A stretch of 64,000 nucleotides of DNA from positions 2,618,171-2,682,170 of the forward strand of contig BCKC01000002.1 in the NCBI GenBank assembly GCA_001600455.1, given 5' to 3'. The position numbers and the translations under genes were made by a program. This stretch comes from Endocalyx cinctus. Its lineage: Eukaryota > Ascomycota > Sordariomycetes > Amphisphaeriales > Apiosporaceae. Shown one piece after another: positions 59,947-64,000 of the stretch. Positions within the stretch are counted from its first letter, which is position 1; every line of letters begins with the position of its first letter. A model generated the notes under the pieces. The model was given only the letters and a program-made list of their open reading frames with translations. It was not told the origin of the DNA and did not search any database.

Positions 59947-61989
59947 CTATCTCTCTCTACATCCGAGTCAAAGTTGAACTGCCCCCCCCCCTTTTTTTTT
60001 TTTTTGGAGCTACGAATCTTGATGGTCCAAGACAAGAGAAATGAAGAAGACAACTCCCTTATTCCTATTCTAATCGAATCATGAGAATGGTGGGAAACAT
60101 CTTAGTCTAATACAAACAGTGTAAAATGACTAGCTCCGGGGAACCTATCCAATATGTGTGTAGGTCTCACCCCCCACAGTAGTATTATTATGTTGTGCAT
60201 GGTTGTAGATGGTATTGACTCCTGGAAACTTCTAGACATCAGTGATTTTCCTTCTTCTAATCATACCTGCTTTGTCCTTGAATATGTGTACCTAGTATCT
60301 AGGGAAAAATTGAGTATTGATACTCCTCTTCTTACTTTAATTACCCGTATAATTAATTAAGCAGCTTAGGATGAGCATCATGAAGATATAACTAAAAATT
60401 AGAATTATTTTTAAGCGGCTCAAGTCCTCAGTTGAAGATGAAAGCCCAAGGTAGTAGCTACATACATATTCAAGGTTTCACTTAATCTCACTAATTATTG
60501 ATTCATCCACTTACTTTTGTATTTCATTATAGATAACCAATCCTAGGTAATGAAATAGTGGTCATGCTTGATGGATTTTCTAAGTTTTTACATCTATTAA
60601 AGGCAGCATTAATACCATTTAGTAGGCATTTGCTGTGTTTTATGATGTCGCTCTCACCTCCTTTGTCTAACTGTGAGGTAATTATGGAAATGGAATTCCT
60701 GCCAGACTATGTTTTGCACAGGCTCAAGATTTGATCAGTAAATTAACTTGCAGAATAGTCATGGGATAAGAAATTCAGGTATTTGGTATTATAATGCAAT
60801 TATTTTCTCCTTCTTCTTGGTCCATCACTAGTGTAATATATTGTTTCTAAGGTAGCAACATTATCAAAATTTAGTTAATATATCATAGCAATGTTTTGCT
60901 TTCTTTATCGTTTAACTATGAATTTGTACTCATGTGTTACATAACAGATTGCAAAGCACCTTTTTACCTTTATAAATAATTACCCAAGTTGTATATATAT
61001 GTGAAGCTATGCATCTTGCATGCTGTGGCCTAAATTTCGAGACATACACAGTAAGCCTAACAAACTTGGGTGTTGACTCCTTTCATGTTGAGCCTCATAT
61101 CTATCTTCACTACGTAGGGAGACCTGTAAAATATGTGATAGAAAGTTTAACAACCTTGGGAACATATAATATTCAAAAGAAGAAAGTAAAAGTAAGAAAC
61201 TGCTGGTTGCTAGCAATCCTTTAGTCTCGTAATAACTACTTGTATATTTATTTCATGATTATAACTAGAACTAGGTTAAAGTTCAGTTCCTCGATAGTTG
61301 TTGATTTTGATTATCAATGATTTCAAACAATTTAACTATTATTTACCAGTTCGATATCTATAGTTTGAACGTTTTGTTATTTGAAACGGTCTTGAAGTTA
61401 TACCCCATTTAGTAGGGTGATATAAAAAGAGTAGCCACACATATTAATAACACCATTTAACTAGCCATCTGGGATACATTTTAAAGTATAGGTAACCAGG
61501 AATAATTTCTAACATATATATATATAACATATGATTTCTAATTTCAAGTGTGAGCACTATATAATTTTATCATTCTCATTTTCTTTCTTCCTAAGTGATA
61601 ATTAAATATGTTACGGTAAGTACAATCAATAAGTAACTATCGTTATCTACCCATATTGGTTACCTGCCTGCCTGCCTTATATACCTAAGTACTTACGTAG
61701 CTCTTTACCGTTTATATACATACATTTATATAATATACTATCGGTAACTTGAAGTTGGTATGGAATACAACGTGTAGTACCCCGGTACTACCAGTAGTAT
61801 GTACTTGCTTCACTCAATGCCTTCGCAGCTACCGTGTTTTAGTTAATTAGGTAAACCAATCGATATGTTTCCAACCCTACCAGCCAGCCAGCCAGCCTAC
61901 ATCTATCATCCTATTGTTCGTTCATTCATTCACTTTTATCTTTTCACGCCAACACATACTCACAAAAGGAAAAAAAAAAAAATAACACG

Positions 61990-62060
61990 CATACGCACAC
62001 TCACACACTCACACAATCCTCACCTTTCTCTTCTCTTCTCTTCTCTTCTCTTTCCTTTCC
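61990..62060 (+). repeat. ACACTC / TTCTC pyrimidine-rich microsatellites
   Basis: CACACTC repeats are followed by (TTCTC)n in the probable promoter or leader of the gene that starts at 63925. Confidence 0.75.
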
Positions 62061-63924
62061 TCTACCCTTCATTTCCGTCTCTCCCTCTACTTTCACCTCT
62101 TCCCACTTGTGTGTAGTAGTCACCTATCTTTGGTTGATTCTACTCCTACCCTCTATCGTAACCTTCTCCTCTCTCCAATTAATCGACCATTGATGTTTAA
62201 CTTCCCGAGTAAATAAAAATTTCCAATACTTCAGACACTCGGCAATTATATATCCCCGTACGAAATTTACTTACTTACGTTGAAATAAACTCAACGTCTT
62301 TACCATTTTTAACCTACACTACTTGAGAACTTAATAGCTTGATCATTTAACCCTGGTCATCCTTCCCTTACGTGGTAACCTTACTTTTAGAACCTTACCT
62401 AAGTCAGTCAGCGTGGCCAAGACCCTCCTCTGAACCCTCTTTACTCCGTAGGCCGACAATAACGGTCCCTGTTTGCCTATCTGCAAGCTCAGAACCTTAA
62501 CCCTCACGCCCACGCTCTATCCATTCAAAAGCCAAGACTCAACCTAGTCAAAAAGTAGTCAGCAATCGAGTTCAGACTCAAGAGAATCCAATTAAGGAAA
62601 CTTGTTTATCCATCTTTATTTTATTTTCAATGAGATTTCGAGGATTATTTGATTTATTAACTGAAACGAAAGGTAGTGTGTATCGCACGGATCACACGAC
62701 CCCGCAAATCTCAAATCTCGCATTAATTCGTGGTTAGAGAAAAAAAAAAAAGAACATCACTTTTTTATCATTGGAGTGGTTGTGAATATTCTCAAACACT
62801 GCAAAACAAATACCTAAATTACAACCTTTTAAGCTATATCATCTTTCAAGCGTTTAAGTACCTCTATGGTATTTAATCAAAGGTTTTCTCTTTTCCCCTC
62901 TCCCCCTCTCTCTTCTACTATACTAAGGTACGTTGTTTTACTATTTCAAGTGCTGTACTGTATTGTACCACACCACCACGTTTATCATTGCAGAATAGTT
63001 CCTCTGTACAAAGTGGCAAGCATAGGTAGTGCCCCGCCGCCTACTTACCTACAGTAGTATGTGCAGTACGGAGTACCTAGTACTCTGTACGCTATATATT
63101 GACTGACCCTCATTACCCAGATGCCCAGATACCCTGATCCCCATCATCATTCACACCTACCTAGGTACATACATACATATCCTTACCCTTAAAGTCGATA
63201 GTTGATCCATTTTCCAAGTGTGACCAATACATTCATCTATCCATTCACTGATCCATGTCCGTGCTTTTCTTTCCCAAGAAACTTTTTGCTCTCCCACCGT
63301 TCTATTTTCTTGTTGATGTTTCTATTTTTTTCACAACCACATGCTGCTATCTTGCAGATGCAACGCATACACTCCACCAGATAATATCGCTTTTTTTTTT
63401 TTGCGAGTTGCATTCCATTTGAACTGAATATTTTCGGCTTTGGATTTGCTTCCTTCTCTTGTTCGCGTCTCCTTTCCTTAATAACCTTACTTCATCTCAC
63501 ATAAATGCCACCCTCGACATTCCCCGCAACCACTACCGCAGCTTATCAGAGCTAACGCATCCCACCAGTAATAGTAGGACCACCACATTGGAAGCTCTTG
63601 TCTCCATACCTGCTACATCATAGCCGATCTTCCACCATTACGCTATCACAATTTACCACATTTTACCACCGATACAATAACAATAACAAGAACCAACCAT
63701 CATAACAACTCTTTCAAATTAGGATCGCCATCATAACCCTCTAAAAACAGTCGATCCGCACATGGTAAAGAAGTATAATCGGTTTCGGCGATTAAACTCA
63801 ATCATCAATACGTACTGTACACACGCAAATACCAAGACGCAACAGGAATCAATCTCGACCTCATTCGCTGAATCTGAAACGATCTCGGTGTATATTCGTA
63901 AAATACACTCGCCGGCCATTCAAT

Positions 63925-64000
63925 ATGTCGGTTTCTCAAGATTCTATTCCCCAGAATGGTAATGAAATGGTATCGACTATGGATCAACTGAAGCTCGATG
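63925..64000 (+). CDS. Probable 5' end of a gene (partial, runs off the window)
   Basis: An ATG at 63925 opens MSVSQDSIPQNGNEMV..., still open at the last base (25 codons plus 1 nt). The composition is protein-like, and it follows about 2 kb of pyrimidine-rich sequence with no other gene, as is common before strongly regulated fungal genes. Too little is visible to name the product. An alternative is a short upstream frame. Confidence 0.45.
   Translation, partial: MSVSQDSIPQNGNEMVSTMDQLKLD

Larger units (their letters stand above)
58760..63924. other. Long intergenic region with assembly gap
   Basis: About 5.2 kb. It contains a 38-bp G-rich tandem repeat and a gap near 59.9 kb, a strongly AT-rich block at about 60.15-61.65 kb with no intact frame, (TTCTC)n at about 62028-62055, two copies of TACGGAGTA (62442 in reverse, 63067), and TAGGTA/ACCTA words at about 63040-63180. 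The last 2 kb are C/T-rich on the + strand and probably form the promoter and long leader of the gene starting at 63925. Confidence 0.5.

Noticed and set aside
59676..60084. Two overlapping reading frames running through the gap
   Set aside because: They cross 27 unknown bases and poly-G, so the translation is not real.
60560..60780. Possible trace of a retrotransposon integrase in the AT-rich block
   Set aside because: A few words (DGFSKFLHLL) vaguely recall integrase, but there are no catalytic residues, long terminal repeats or neighbouring domains.

Overview
The window is nuclear DNA of a filamentous ascomycete (Pezizomycotina). The evidence is many short introns (about 50-130 bp) with GTRNGT-type donors and YAG acceptors, a PacC pH regulator, a 2280-residue fused acetyl-CoA carboxylase, fungal Atg27, WRAP73/Wdr8 and MYND-SET proteins, and long AT-rich intergenic DNA full of microsatellites and homopolymers. 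The class (for example Sordariomycetes) cannot be fixed from the sequence alone. There is one 27-base assembly gap inside a poly-G repeat near 59.9 kb.

Layout. 1-8 kb: atg27 (-), an AAA+ ATPase with a BCS1-like ATPase module (+), and a 2EXR-like gene (-) interrupted by one in-frame TAG. 8.7-15.7 kb: acc1 (-, four exons). 19.6-22.8 kb: a PHO13-type HAD phosphatase (+) and a phytanoyl-CoA dioxygenase-like enzyme (+). 26.0-27.7 kb: an intronless MYND/SET protein (+). 29.6-31.5 kb: pacC (-, four exons), followed upstream by a 5.4-kb intergenic region rich in PacC sites. 37.0-42.9 kb: a small membrane protein (+), a LIM-domain gene (-) whose first LIM zinc knuckle is split by a TAG, and a low-complexity basic protein (-). 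44.3-45.6 kb: an epoxide hydrolase (+). 51.1-52.6 kb: a two-RRM protein (-). 54.1-55.7 kb: a WRAP73-like WD40 protein (-). 56.9-58.8 kb: a protein with AP-1 ear-binding motifs (+). The window ends just inside another probable gene (+).

The genes are mostly unrelated housekeeping and regulatory functions. There is no biosynthetic cluster, intact transposon, tRNA or CRISPR array that I can support.

Two observations stand out. First, two genes carry a single in-frame TAG while the same frame stays open and protein-like on both sides. In each the TAG falls in the loop of a hairpin I can draw by eye. This fits stop-codon recoding by the sexual-stage A-to-I mRNA editing known in some filamentous ascomycetes (UAG read as UGG, Trp), although recent nonsense mutation, RIP or sequence error remain possible. 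Second, the DNA upstream of pacC holds 13 copies of the PacC core site GCCAAG within about 1.8 kb. Four of them form a near-perfect palindrome at 32239-32275, which suggests strong autoregulation.
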